From NCBI GenBank assembly GCA_963704975.1, contig CAVPIK010000045.1, positions 1 to 64,000 of the forward strand: DNA of 64,000 bases, in the 5' to 3' direction. The DNA is from JAGNDO01 sp963704975. GTDB lineage: Bacteria > Chloroflexota > Anaerolineae > Caldilineales > Caldilineaceae. This document shows, piece after piece, positions 30,161-40,040 of the stretch. A model generated the notes under the pieces. That model was given only the letters and a program-made list of their open reading frames with translations, was not told where the DNA came from and did not search any database. The number at the start of each line of letters is the position of its first letter. Positions within the stretch are counted from its first letter, which is position 1. The position numbers were made by a program, and so were the translations under genes.

Positions 30161-31655
30161 CTAATCGATATTGATAAAAAGAGGAAGGGTGCCGAGGGCC
30201 GCGTCAACCGGGCCGGCCACTTTGCCAACCACGATCTCCTCTCCGCCCGCCGCCGTCTGCCCGGCAGACCGTTTCATCTCCCCGCTGGTGGATAGGGCCA
30301 ACTTGTCCCCGATCTGCCACTCCGTGACCAGGGCCAAGCTTTCCACATTCACCGCCGGGGCCAGCCCCGCGGTGATGATGACCAGGTAGCCCTCCGGCCC
30401 AATCGCCCCATCAACCGGGGCAAAGTCGAAGATCACCGTGCCATCTTCCAGGGTGAATCTCCTGGCCCAGCACCGCGGAGACCGCCACCCCGATCACCCC
30501 GTTGCGGTTGTCGGCATCAACTTTGGCCACGGCCAACATGGCCTGGCCATTCTCCGGCGACGGGGTGACCCCGACCATGGCCACAAGATCCCCCGGCTGG
30601 ATGGTCGCCTTGCCCAAGTTGACCACAAGGGCCTGGGTGCGGGCCGTCCGGTCCGTGACGCCGTTTGTGCTGATCCCCGAATTGCCGCCAAAATAGCCAT
30701 CGAACCACCCAGCGCCACCCTGAGCGTACATGCCCCGATAGTTATTGCTGTAAATGCGCGCCCCATAGCCCTGCTCGGCAACCGAGTCGGTTCCCCGAGC
30801 ATAGAGCCCCTTGCCTCCCTCAAAATAGCCCCCCTCGTTGAAGAAGCTATAGCTATTCGAGGTATCACCCCGCCCATAGACGCCCACCCCCTGGTTGCTC
30901 TGACCATAGATGCCCGGAGCCAGGATATTGGGGTGGGACCGATCCGCGCCGCTGTAGCCATAGAGACCAATGCCATTCGTGCTGTAGAAATAACCCGCAT
31001 AGCCTTGATTGGCATTGCTGCCCCCGTCAAAGCCATAGACCGCATAGCCGTTCTGGGTTTGCCCATAAATGGCCCGGCCATTGTCGGCGATCCCATAGAT
31101 GGCATTGCCCGTGGTGGTTTGGCCCGTAATTGCCCCTCGGTTAAAGGCAAAGACGTCGTTGTTCATATTCACGTCCAGTAGATAGTTGTTGGGCACGGCA
31201 TTTGCAGTGCCTTTGACAATCGCACCGGGTCTCAGGGTGTGGGCAAGGGGGGCGGGCAGGATCTCCTGACGGGGCGACAACAGTTCGCCGTTGACCGTTT
31301 GCGCCACCCACAACGCCTCGCCGTTAAAGATGTCGGTTGAGATGGCCAGCCGGGCCGCAAAGAGGCCATCGTTTACCGCAATGGTGGTGTTGCCGCCATC
31401 CCAAAGCAGCGCGCCGCCGGACTTGGCATTGTAGATCTGAAAGCGCATGGTGAAGTTGCCGCTAAGGGGGGCTTCGTTCTCGTCGGTGAGGAAGCCCTGA
31501 TAGGTGATGGCATCGCCAATCGTTGCCTCTGGGGCCAAGGTGGACAGGGGCGCACCCGCCCCCACCAACTTGGGCCAATAGACGCCCAATCCGCCCAATA
31601 AGAGCAGGGCCGCGGCCACGGTAAGCAGTTGGGTCAGTGCATGGTTGTTTTTCAT
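30161..31655 (-). CDS. secreted fibre-like protein with YG-rich repeats, frameshifted
   Basis: About 498 residues. Start ATG 31655 with AAGGAG upstream; signal or anchor segment (LLTVAAALLLLGGLGVYW). The N-terminal domain (ITYQGFLTDENEAPLSGNFT, MRFQIYNA, LWVAQTVNGELLSPRQEI) resembles the head of bacterial tail-fibre-like proteins. The middle is a series of short aromatic/glycine repeats (IYGQTQNGYAVYGFD, GIYGQSNQGVGVYGRGD) that should form a beta-solenoid shaft. One break near 30450 joins VLGQE to VIFDFAPVDGAIGPEG at the C-terminus. No enzymatic motif; most likely an extracellular adhesin or filament. Confidence 0.7.
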
Positions 31656-31718
31656 CTTGGCTCCTTCTGATTATGGGTCAAAGTTGACGAGAACATGTGG
31701 GGTGTTTGATTTGGGTTT

Positions 31719-31808
31719 GTTCAAAATGAGTCGGAGGAGTTCGCACCCCCTGGTGCGAACGGGTCTGCGCCAGGGGGCGCAGACTCCTCGACCTAACTTG
31801 TTTTGAAC
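31719..31808. repeat. compound palindrome: two hairpins with complementary loops inside outer stems
   Basis: Outer stem GTTCAAAA (31719-31726) / TTTTGAAC (31801-31808); second stem TCGGAGGA / TCCTCGA (one bulge). Inside, hairpin 1 is GTTCGCACC, loop CCCT, GGTGCGAAC (31739-31760), and hairpin 2 is GTCTGCGCC, loop AGGG, GGCGCAGAC (31763-31784). The loops are reverse complements. Hairpin 1 recurs at 55840 and 55893. The stems of hairpins 1 and 2 differ by paired substitutions that keep pairing. Confidence 0.85.
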
Positions 31809-31849
31809 ACACACGTTCGGTTTGAACGGTGCATAAAATTCGGTGGCGC

Positions 31850-31920
31850 ACAGCATTCCGGGAAAGAGCCAGCAGATCTATGTCTAGCGGAGATCTGTTG
31901 GCTCTTTCCCGGAATGCTCG
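31850..31920 (-). terminator. long-stem terminator after the O-antigen ligase gene
   Basis: AGCATTCCGGGAAAGAGCCA, one mismatch, then CAGATCT, paired with the complement around 31895-31920. It lies just past the stop at 31930 on the minus strand. Confidence 0.75.
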
Positions 31921-31929
31921 ACCGATCCG

Positions 31930-34106
31930 CTACTCACCCTGCAACGCCTGTTGCAGCGGACCGGTCAACTCCGGCGCGTAGGTGGGATCAAGTTGCAACG
32001 TGCGCGCAAGAGATCTGCGGGCCTGATCGATGTCTCCCTGTTGAAAAGACGCCAAAGCCAGCCCCAAGTGATGGTCAGCGACGGTCGGCTGCCATTTCAC
32101 CGCCTGGGCAAAGGCACGTTGGGCGGCGGCGAGATCGCCCGATTGCAGATTGGCCCAGCCCAAAATGGCGTAGGCGACCCCGTCCGTGGCGTCCAGGTCA
32201 ACGGCCCGTTGGGCCAAGGGTAGCGCGCCCGCCCAGTCTCCCGTCCGCGCCCGCAGATCTGCGTATTGTTGAAAGGTCAACCCGATGGTGGGGGCCAGGG
32301 CCACAGCTTTTTCGTAGGCGGCATAGGCAGACTCAATTCGATCGGGGGAGGTCTGCGCCCAGCGGGCATAGATAGCGGCAAGCTGGGTGAACATCACCGG
32401 ATCGGTCGGGCGCAGGCGGATTGCGTGGCCCATCGCGTCCTCGGCCCGCTCGAAGTCGCCCAATTGGGCTGCGGTCAACGCCAGGGCCACGTGATATTCG
32501 GCCCGGCTGGGTTGGCCGTTCACCGCGGCGGCATACTCCGCCATCGCAACCGCCGCATCGCCCCGGCCCAACGCCTGGGTGCCTCGCCAACTGTGGGCGT
32601 CTGCAAGAAGGGGGCGCACGTTGCTTATCCACACGCCCCCAATCAACACGGCGACACCCGCCGCCATCACAACACGTCGGCCCCAAGGCGGCAGCGGAAC
32701 GAAGGGGGCTGTCGACACGGCTCTGGCTGTGGAGGCCGCCACCACGGCCAAAAGCAACCAAAAAACCAGGGCCGTGGACGCCACATCAAACAGAAAGAGA
32801 TTGCCCACAAGATGGGCGCAGATGCTTGCCATGCTGGCCGCCAACATAGGTCGGCGCAAATCCTGGTGCAGATCGATTGCGCTAGCCGGGTCCGTGACCC
32901 GGCGGGGGCTTTCGAGGATCTCCATGGGTGAACCCGCCCGGTCACGGACCGGGCTAGAGCGTGTTTGCGATGCGTCCGGCTGGGAGAGGTGGCGCCAGCC
33001 TTGGCGCAGCACCAGAAAGACCAGCGCGGCAAAGAGCACCGTCGCCACCACCCCGTAGTTGAGCGACCAATCCAAGAGCCAATTGTGCGCCCGATCCACG
33101 ACCACGCCGCGGCCTTGGTAGTAGACCAATTGGGGCGGATAGACGGCGGGGAAGTGCAGGTCCAGGGTATCCGCGCCGTAGCCGAGCCAGAGCCGGGGCC
33201 ACAGCAGCCCTAAGGATGCTCGCCAAATGGTCCACCGGGCGGCGATGGAGCCGCCGCTGGCCAGCCCTTGTTGCAAAACCAGCCCCAAACCGCCCCCCGC
33301 CACCGCCACGCCGACCAGTCCGCTGAACCAACGCTTGCGCCAAGACCAAGCGGGGGCCGAACTCAACCAAAAAAAGAGACCCATGCCGACCCCTGCCACA
33401 ATCAACGCCGCCCGGGCTTGGGTGAGGACGATTACGCCAAGAGTCACGGTAAAGAGCGCGTAAATGATCCCGTTTCCACCGTTCTTGGGCGGATTGGGCC
33501 GCGGCCAACATGAGGGGCAACAAGAGGGCCAGATACGCGCCGGTGAAGTTGGCCCGACCCAAGGTGGTGACCAAGGGGCTGCGGGCATCGGTGAGGGCGG
33601 GCAGGGGCTGCCAGCCAGCGGCTTGGACAAGCCCCAGGGCACAGATGGGGAGCGCAGTGAGGATGGCGAGGTGAACTAAGCCGCCAGTGATGGTCGGGAT
33701 CAAACTGGACGGCGACGATGGCGAAGAGGAGCAGAAAGCTCAGTTGGGTCAGCAGACCGTTGGCCCGGTCCAGGCTGCCGAAGAGGGCGATGTAGGGGTG
33801 AGGGCTGAGGAGGGTGGCGAGGGAAAGGACCAAGGCCAGGGCCACGGCGACCTTGCCCACGGTCGGGGCGAGGGGTCGGAACCGATGCCCGGCCAGCCAG
33901 CCCCTCAGCCAGACCAGGGCCAGCAGCCAGATCAACGTGCGCAACAGCCACACCTTGGACGCCTCGAACTGCTGCTCGACCCACAGATTGACAAAGAGGG
34001 GGGTCATCACCACCATCAACAGCCAGAGCGCCTCTGCAAGCCCAAGGCTGGCGACGCGCAAACTAGAGCGATCTGTCTCGCTATCATTTGCGCGTGGGAT
34101 CTCCAT
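31930..34106 (-). CDS. O-antigen ligase/polymerase (Wzy_C) membrane protein with TPR tail, frameshifted
   Basis: About 725 residues. N-terminal membrane region of ten or more helices (LWLLMVVMTPLFVNLWVEQQ, LALVLSLATLLSPHP, GRANFTGAYLALLLPLMLA). The Wzy_C domain is marked by LTQARAALIVAGVGMG, LGYGADTLDLHFP and RAHNWLLDWSLNYG. The last 250 residues are tetratricopeptide repeats (YHVALALTAAQLGDFERAED, YAILGWANLQSGDLAAAQRA). It should join or transfer surface polysaccharide or glycan chains in the membrane. Breaks near 33700 and 33490 are repaired by single bases. A compound palindrome at 32882-32957 is translated in frame as about 25 residues in a loop between two helices (RSSPVRDRAGSP ... RRVTDPASAID). 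Confidence 0.8.
32882..32957. repeat. compound palindrome inserted in the O-antigen ligase coding sequence
   Basis: Left hairpin CCGGGTC-CGT-GACCCGG (32886-32902), right hairpin CCCGGTC-ACG-GACCGGG (32937-32953), outer arms CTAGC (32882) / GCTAG (32953) and GGG / CCC. Loops CGT and ACG are complementary. Compared as inverted copies, the two halves differ at two positions that pair with each other within the hairpin, so the stem is preserved. Confidence 0.85.
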
Positions 34107-34168
34107 ACCATTGCTCCATCTGTGCTGGCCGTCTTTCCAGCGCGGGGCAGGGGGGGGGCGAGCTGAAC

Positions 34169-35166
34169 TCAGATCGCCTTCAGAAACTTGTGGAAGCGTT
34201 GGTGGGCGTAGGGGATGAAGCGGATCTTTTGGATGGGTTCGAGGGCAAGGGGCAGGGCGGCCAGGGCATATTTGAAGTCGGAGAACTTGACCATGCGCTT
34301 GGTGTCGGCCAGCAGCTGGTCGAATTCCTGCGCCCTGGCCTGCGGGGTGGCGAAGGTGGCGTGGTCCAAATAGGCGTTGATCAGCATACCCAACTCATGA
34401 TCGCCATATTCCGGCTCGGCGATGCGGAAGTGGGGATAGTCGGGCAGCCCGTGGCGCATGACCGTTTCGGCGAAGAGGTTGGAGAAGTCGTAAACTTTGT
34501 GGTTGAGGCAGGAGAACTCGAAGTCCAGCAGCTTGATCTCGCCGCTGTCCAGCCGCATGATGTTGCCGTGATAGGTGTCGTTGTGGCAGAAGGTGAGCGG
34601 GCCGTCGGGCAGGGCCGCTTTCACCTTGGCGATGGTGGCCGGGCTGTAGATCTGGCGCAATTCCTCGGCCATGCGCTGTTCGTTGGGGGGAAGGTGTCGA
34701 TCTTCTCTTCGAGCACATGCTTGGCCAGGGGGACCCATCTTTGAAGAAGCAGATCAAAAAATCCCTGGTCGGGCAAGGTGGGGGGCGTGAGTTGGTGGAA
34801 GCGATAGAGTTCGCCGGCGATGCCCCGCAGGACATCCGGCTCGAAGAGATCGGCGGCGGTCAACGTGCGCCCCTGATAGAAACGCTCCATGCGGCAGGTT
34901 TCGTCGTAATGATAGCAGTGGGCGGCGATTTCCTCTGCGCCCAAGAGGAGAAAGATCTCTTTTTCGGTCTCGAAATCGAGGATGGCATTCTCTTTGCCCG
35001 CCAGGCGCCGATAGAGTACGGCCTTGGGCGTTGCCGCCACCTTGGCCCGAATCCCCATGGTGAAGGAAGAAAAGCCCTTGGGATCATCAAAGTCAAAGTC
35101 GTCGGGCGTAAGCGTCGCCCATTCGGGGAACAACGATTGACATTGGGCAAATATTTCTGGGATCAT
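34169..35166 (-). CDS. choline/ethanolamine kinase-like phosphotransferase, frameshifted
   Basis: About 332 residues of the aminoglycoside/choline kinase fold. Motifs: FTMGIRAKV and LYRRLAGKENAILD (nucleotide-binding part), the catalytic loop FCHNDTYHGNIM (HNDxxxxN), and LLDFEFS with the Mg-binding Asp. AYLDHATFAT and the C-terminal helical part follow the LicA/choline kinase pattern. A run of six C near 34690 breaks the frame between EEKIDTFPP and NEQRMAEEL. It probably phosphorylates choline or a similar alcohol for lipid or surface decoration; substrate not proven. It is the upstream neighbour of the O-antigen ligase on the same strand, 62 bp away. Confidence 0.8.
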
Positions 35167-35333
35167 GGCTCAAGAACCTCCACGCTGTTATTCGTCTCAA
35201 CCACGGCAGTCGGTTGGCTATTCTACTGCATAAGATCCTTTCACTGCAACTACATGGAATGCAGGGTTCACGTCCGCAGTCTTCCCCCGAACAGGGTTAA
35301 ACCGTCCGTACCTCCACGCAGTCCCACCAAACA

Positions 35334-35389
35334 AAAAAGAACTGCTGTGCATCCCTAGGAGAGAAAAGGGAGTCACAGCAGTTCTTTTT
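35334..35389. terminator. bidirectional terminator, AACTGCTGTG family (second copy)
   Basis: Stem AAAAAAGAACTGCTGTG / CACAGCAGTTCTTTTT. The loop (CATCCCTAGGAGAGAAAAGG plus GAGT) closely matches that of the hairpin at 20573-20625. It lies downstream of the decaheme gene and upstream of the kinase gene. The remaining DNA between 35167 and 35447 shows nothing recognisable. Confidence 0.85.
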
Positions 35390-35447
35390 CAAGGGTTATT
35401 CAGTTACTCTGTGGGCGACTGTTTTCGCCTCACCTGACATGTCTCGT

Positions 35448-37743
35448 CTACTTAAAGTAAGCCATGATCTGCTCGATCACCGAGAAGAGGGTGGCGGTGT
35501 AGTCGTCCCCGCCTTCGACCATATAGCCCTCTCGCTTCATGTGCTGGTTCAGGGAGACCAACTCACCCACCTTGTCCTCCTTGATCAGCTCGGCTCGGTG
35601 ACATCCACCACACGCCCGTGCCGCAGGACCGGTGATGTAGACAGGCATGTCGCCGATGCTGCGATCCTCGACTGGATCCGTGCCCGACAAGACGCCCGGC
35701 AGGGACTTGGACTGATCCGGCACGTTGTTGGTGTCGTCAAGATGACAGGCGGCGCAGTTCGTGATGGAATGGGTGGGGAAGGGGAACCCGATGTGGTGCT
35801 CATAGTTCAAAGCCTGGACTGGGTCATTGAAGTCAATGTCCCCAATGTCAAAGACCTGGAACGAATGGACCGCATGGATATAGGAATCCAGGGATCGTGA
35901 CTGAAGCTCCAGATGGGACCCGCCGCTCTTGGTGATGTGGCACATGCGGCAGACAACCATGCTCCCGCCCCGTTCCGGGGAGTGGAAGGTGGTGGCCAGG
36001 GCTTCGTGGCAGTTGTTACAGCCATCCACAACCTTGGCGATGGGGGCATAGAAGTCATCGACAAAGGCATTGGCCCCCAGGTCGAAGGTTCGGGAAGGTG
36101 CATTGAGGGCAAGCTGGATCTCGTCGTTGTTGATCAGTTCCGGCATGACCGCAATTTCCACCCGCTTGACGGTACCGTCGGCGATCATGTCCGCCCAGGT
36201 CGACAGATCGGCGGTCACTTCCCAGCTTGCCACCTTCTGCCGAGACCGTGGTAAAGCGAGGATGCTCTGCGCCAACTTCGTATTCCAACGCCCGGCTGAT
36301 CCTTGTTGTCGATCACACCATCGGCATTGTCGTCGGCAAGTCGTTCGTGGGCGCCGATGATGAAGTCCTTGGTGTCATAGCCGTACAGGCCGACCATCAC
36401 AGTGGGCAGGATGTCCGCCACATCAAGCCCAGGTCGATGTCCGGAGACTCAGCAGCGCTGAACTTGAAGTTGAGCATAGCCCCGTCAAAGGAGGCCTCGT
36501 CAACCGTGACCACAATGGCGTCCGCATACCGCAAACCCTCGGCGGTAAAGATCACCTTGTCATAGCCCGAGTGAATCTCGCTGAACAGCGGGCCATCCTC
36601 GCCGGCAACATGGCAAGCCGTGCAATCTTCGGTATTCAGGTCCATATCTTCATGGGCCCGGGAACCGCCCAACATGGTGGTCAGGGCCAGCTCGGCCGTG
36701 CCATACTCCTCGGAACCGGTCACAGGATGACAGCTCTTGCAGGTTTCCACGGTGAACATGTCATCCGCCAAGATCATGTCCAACTTGCCTGCGTGGCAGG
36801 TGGTGCAGTTGGCCATAGACTGGGGATAGGGGAACTCCATGGCATGGGACATGTGGACGTCGTTCATCAGGGACGTGGAATAAGCGTACTGTTCCGCCAT
36901 CTCAGGCGTCAGAATAGCTTCGTCTTCCAGGAACGCCACCGCCGTGAGCGGATCATCGACCAAAAGCTGCCATTCGAAATGGCCGCCCTCGCCGTTGTCC
37001 AGATGGCAAGCCTTGCAGGTATAGAAGTCGGTCGCCGGATCTTGATCGACCTGACCATAGATATAGCTATGCTTGAGATAGGGCACCGTATGACATTTTT
37101 CGCAGCCATCGTTGTTGGCGGCAGAAACGTAATCAACCCCAGCACCCGTTTCAAGCAAACCTGCAAACGGATATTTGTTCAGATAGACACGGGCAGGAAG
37201 CCGACCTACGTCTTCATCCCGGCCATACACCACCACAAGACCATCCACCGCACCAAAGTCGACGGTTCCGGTCACAGTGGTCGTGACACCACCCTCACCA
37301 TCATAGGCCAGTTTCCCCTTCAGAGAGAGCCGCTCGCCGCCCCCCTCGAACTGGAACTTTTCACCCGTGTACGGCGCAAAATAGATGGCCAGATTGTCTG
37401 CGTCATTGGCATTAAACGGCGCACCGTTCTTGGTCATCTTGAAACTGACCGTACTCGCATCCGGCTCTGCGAAGGAGTAGGCCAGATCCGTCACCTGAAT
37501 CACGCCATCCTGATACAACTCATCATAGGAGGCCTGATGGTCGGCCCCCGCATCCTTATGACACACAGAACAGGCTTCAGGTTCGGCAGCGGGCATGACC
37601 GCTGTGGGCATATCCGCCTGGCTCACCGTCACGGATGGCGAACCTGCGCTCGGCATGGCCGGTGCGGCGGCACCCGCCACAAAAGCCAAAACAAGCACCA
37701 ACAGAATACTAATTGAAGCACCTACAACATACTTGCGAAACAT
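35448..37743 (-). CDS. decaheme c-type cytochrome, OmcA/MtrC family, frameshifted
   Basis: About 765 residues. The ATG at 37743 has GGGGGAGG upstream and opens a signal peptide (KYVVGASISILLVLVLAFVA). Ten CxxCH haem sites occur in order: CSVCH, CEKCH, CKACH, CTTCH, CKSCH, CTACH, CNNCH, CRMCH, CAACH, CGGCH, the count and spacing pattern of OmcA/MtrC proteins, which pass electrons to extracellular acceptors in known metal reducers. Beta domains precede each pentahaem group. Three breaks near 36425, 36295 and 36240 lie between haems 6 and 7; the segment reads through as DILPTVMVGLYGYDTKDF, YEVGAEHPRFTTVSAE and KVASWEVTADLSTW. A cytochrome b561 gene lies upstream on the same strand. No outer-membrane porin partner is seen, as expected if the organism has one membrane. 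Confidence 0.85.
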
Positions 37744-38162
37744 ATGGGCCTCCCCCTCTGAGTATGGGTTATTGATTTTGGCTGATTCAGCGAACCCTGT
37801 GCGGAGCGAAAAATCAACCAGATTAAAAAGATGAACCAGTACAACAGTTAATCGACCAAAAAAAGCGAAACTTATGGTCAAATATAGTTTGTGAAAAACA
37901 TCACGAGCCTTGGGTAAAAAGCAGTGAGAACAGCAAACGTACCTACATAGCCCTATTCGGTTATCTTGGGTACCCCTGAAGCGTCGTTGGATTGGAAATG
38001 GTGGGTGAAAATATCAACGTGGATTGAACTAACTTGCCGCTTTCTCATAAATCTCTAATACTTCTCATCTTACATTAATTATTCTAGCACGCCTTTTATC
38101 AAATGTCCATAATCAATTTGGCGAGATTTTACGTAGAAGATAAGGCGAAGTACAGATAGCCG
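37744..38162. other. intergenic leader of the decaheme cytochrome, no gene seen
   Basis: About 420 bp of AT-rich DNA upstream of the decaheme gene. It contains the promoter region of that gene, but no convincing consensus boxes or operator repeats could be picked out. An open frame extending the cytochrome upstream to 37881 has no ribosome site and is not used. Confidence 0.5.
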
Positions 38163-38224
38163 CAAGGAACACAAAGAGCACAAAGAAATAGACTTCTATT
38201 TCTTTGTGCTCTTTGTGTTCCTTG
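38163..38224. repeat. perfect 30-bp inverted repeat of the ACAAAGAGC stutter family
   Basis: CAAGGAACACAAAGAGCACA plus AAGAAATAGA (38163-38192), 2-nt loop, then the exact complement (38195-38224). The arms are a degenerate stutter of ACAAAGAG. It sits in the gap after the cytochrome b561 gene and may also act as its terminator. Confidence 0.9.
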
Positions 38225-38246
38225 TGGCAAATGCAAAGGGTGGAGA

Positions 38247-38813
38247 TTATTGGCGAGAAAAGGGCCACATGCGCATGAGGAGTCGATCCCGCAGGACCAG
38301 TTGGTGTTTGAGGACCAGACCGACGTGCAGGACCACGGCGATCAGAATCACCCAGCCTGTGACCTGATGGGTATACTTGCCGATCAGGCCCAGCCATTCC
38401 ACCTTGCCGATGGGGTTGGGCAAGGCCCAGCGGCCAAAGAACATCACCCCATAGTCGCCGGCCATCACATGCAAATAGCCGCTCAGGGGCATGACAAACA
38501 TGGCCAGATAGAAGAGCCGCTCATACCAGTGGATCACCTTCTTCTCCCCGGCGGAGAGGGTGGCCGCCCAGTCCGGCAGACGGGTGACCCGCCGCCAGGC
38601 ATAGCGGAAGAGGATGATGGCAAAGAGCACAATGCCCACGGATTTGTGCCAGTTGTACATCACATTCTGCGTAAAACCCAGCACCGAATCGGCCTGGGTG
38701 ATGGCGATCATGGTGCGGGCGACCACAAACTGGTAGAAAAAGAGCAGAAAGACCGTCCAATGAAAGAACTTGGTGATGGCCCCGTATTCGGTCGATGTGT
38801 TGTTCCACTTCAT
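38247..38813 (-). CDS. cytochrome b561-type membrane protein
   Basis: 188 residues with four membrane helices (FFHWTVFLLFFYQFVVA, SVGIVLFAIILFRYAW, LFYLAMFVMPLSGYLHVMAG, HQVTGWVILIAVVLHVGLVL). Histidines in FFHWT, NWHKS, YLHVM and YTHQV are placed as haem b ligands of the CybB/Ni-hydrogenase cytochrome b family. It would carry electrons between the quinone pool and a periplasmic or surface partner. It lies upstream of the decaheme cytochrome on the same strand, about 500 bp apart, which suggests but does not prove that they work together. Confidence 0.85.
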   Translation of the reverse strand: MKWNNTSTEYGAITKFFHWTVFLLFFYQFVVARTMIAITQADSVLGFTQNVMYNWHKSVGIVLFAIILFRYAWRRVTRLPDWAATLSAGEKKVIHWYERLFYLAMFVMPLSGYLHVMAGDYGVMFFGRWALPNPIGKVEWLGLIGKYTHQVTGWVILIAVVLHVGLVLKHQLVLRDRLLMRMWPFSRQ

Positions 38814-38983
38814 GGGCGTCTCCAGACAGGATCAAGGTGGGATGTTCGTGGGGTATGGGGAGGGGTGATTCTATCCCACGGAGGATTGCCTGTCAACAGA
38901 GTATTATTTCAGAGGATGTGTTCCGGATTGTTGTGGCGGTGACGACGGTACCAAGGGTCTGGGTGAGCGCCCAAGGATCTCCC

Positions 38984-39833
38984 TTACTCTAGAAACACAC
39001 GAACGTTCTTCAAGCTGTACACAGGCAGAAACGGAAAAAGCACCGGCACCGTGCGAACGTACGCCAGATAAGCAGGCTGGCTCCCATATCGATGATCTTG
39101 GGATTCCTCCAGCCGCTTTGTGGATCCCATCATGATCAAGATGATGCAGACCAGCCCGATCAAACTGGCAATCCACTTCAGGGGCGTGTCATAGTAGAGG
39201 ATGCCCAGCATCCAATTACCCACCCAAAAGCCAATCTCGCCCAGAGTAGTTCGGACATCTGACATATCGATACAGGCCCACATCGCAATACTGAGACGGG
39301 TGATGGACCTTGAAGTCCGACTTCTGCTTGTCGGCCACCGTTTCCAGGAGCAATCCGCCACCCATAATCACCAACCCCACGGTCTGCACAAGATAGAAGA
39401 GCCAAGAGGAGGATGACCGGCGTAGGTGGTCAGGCTGAACAGGCTTGGGCGAGAACATCAGCACATACAGGAAGGAAACCCCCACCCAGATGACGCCCTT
39501 TCTCCCCCAGCCCATGGCCGCAGAGCTCTGGTGAACCTCCGCTATCGCCTTGCTATAGGACGAGCGAAGCTCTCGCTGCACCAGGAAGACGCCCAACCGC
39601 ACACCCCAGATCAACAGAAAGATCGCCTGCAAAGCCGAAGCCCACCCCAGGCTGTCCAAATGGCGCAACGGCGTGACAACGGCCATGCCCACAATCGAAA
39701 AGGCATAGCCAATGCTGATGAAGTAGACCACACGATAGAACCCAACCGAGGAAATAACCAAGGCCAAACCGAAGAGGAGCAAAAAATCGGGGAAGAGGGA
39801 GGAGAACGATGGAGCAAACCACTTTAGAAACAT
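38984..39833 (-). CDS. DUF1295/steroid-reductase-like membrane protein, frameshifted
   Basis: About 283 residues with six to seven membrane helices. Family marks are GVRLGVFLVQRELRSSY, then YVRCPNYSG/LGEIGFWVGNW after a break near 39245, and YGSQPAYLAYVRTVPVLFPF at the C-terminus, as in DUF1295 and isoprenylcysteine methyltransferase-like enzymes. Relatives reduce double bonds or methylate lipids; the reaction here is unknown. The start is uncertain: ATG 39833 gives normal length but no ribosome site; an ATG at 39893 would add 20 residues. Confidence 0.7.
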
Positions 39834-39955
39834 AGATATTATGTCCGCTTGTACATATACGAGAAATTGAAATTGTACGGTTGCAAACCACATCCATACA
39901 TTTTATCACCCTCTTGGCCTTCACACATTTTGGTAAAGTGGTTCAGATCACATCA

Positions 39956-39999
39956 AAAAGCGGTTTAGACCACTTTGCAAAGTGGTCTAAACCGCTTTT
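39956..39999 (-). terminator. 44-bp perfect palindrome, likely terminator of the HU-like gene
   Basis: AAAAGCGGTTTAGACCACTT plus TG (39956-39977) and its exact complement with no unpaired loop, giving a T run on either strand. It follows the HU-like stop (40041) by about 40 bp. Confidence 0.8.
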
Positions 40000-40040
40000 C
40001 GATCCGACTCTAGATCATCCGAGAACCCAGACAGGAGAAA

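Noticed and set aside
38113..38397. Reading frame containing HKEHKEHKE
   Set aside because: Generated by the ACAAAGAGC palindrome reading out of the cytochrome b561 gene in another frame.
39956..39999. Insertion-sequence end or attachment site
   Set aside because: A single perfect palindrome directly behind a gene, with T runs on both strands, is explained by a bidirectional terminator; no transposase or flanking target duplication is seen.
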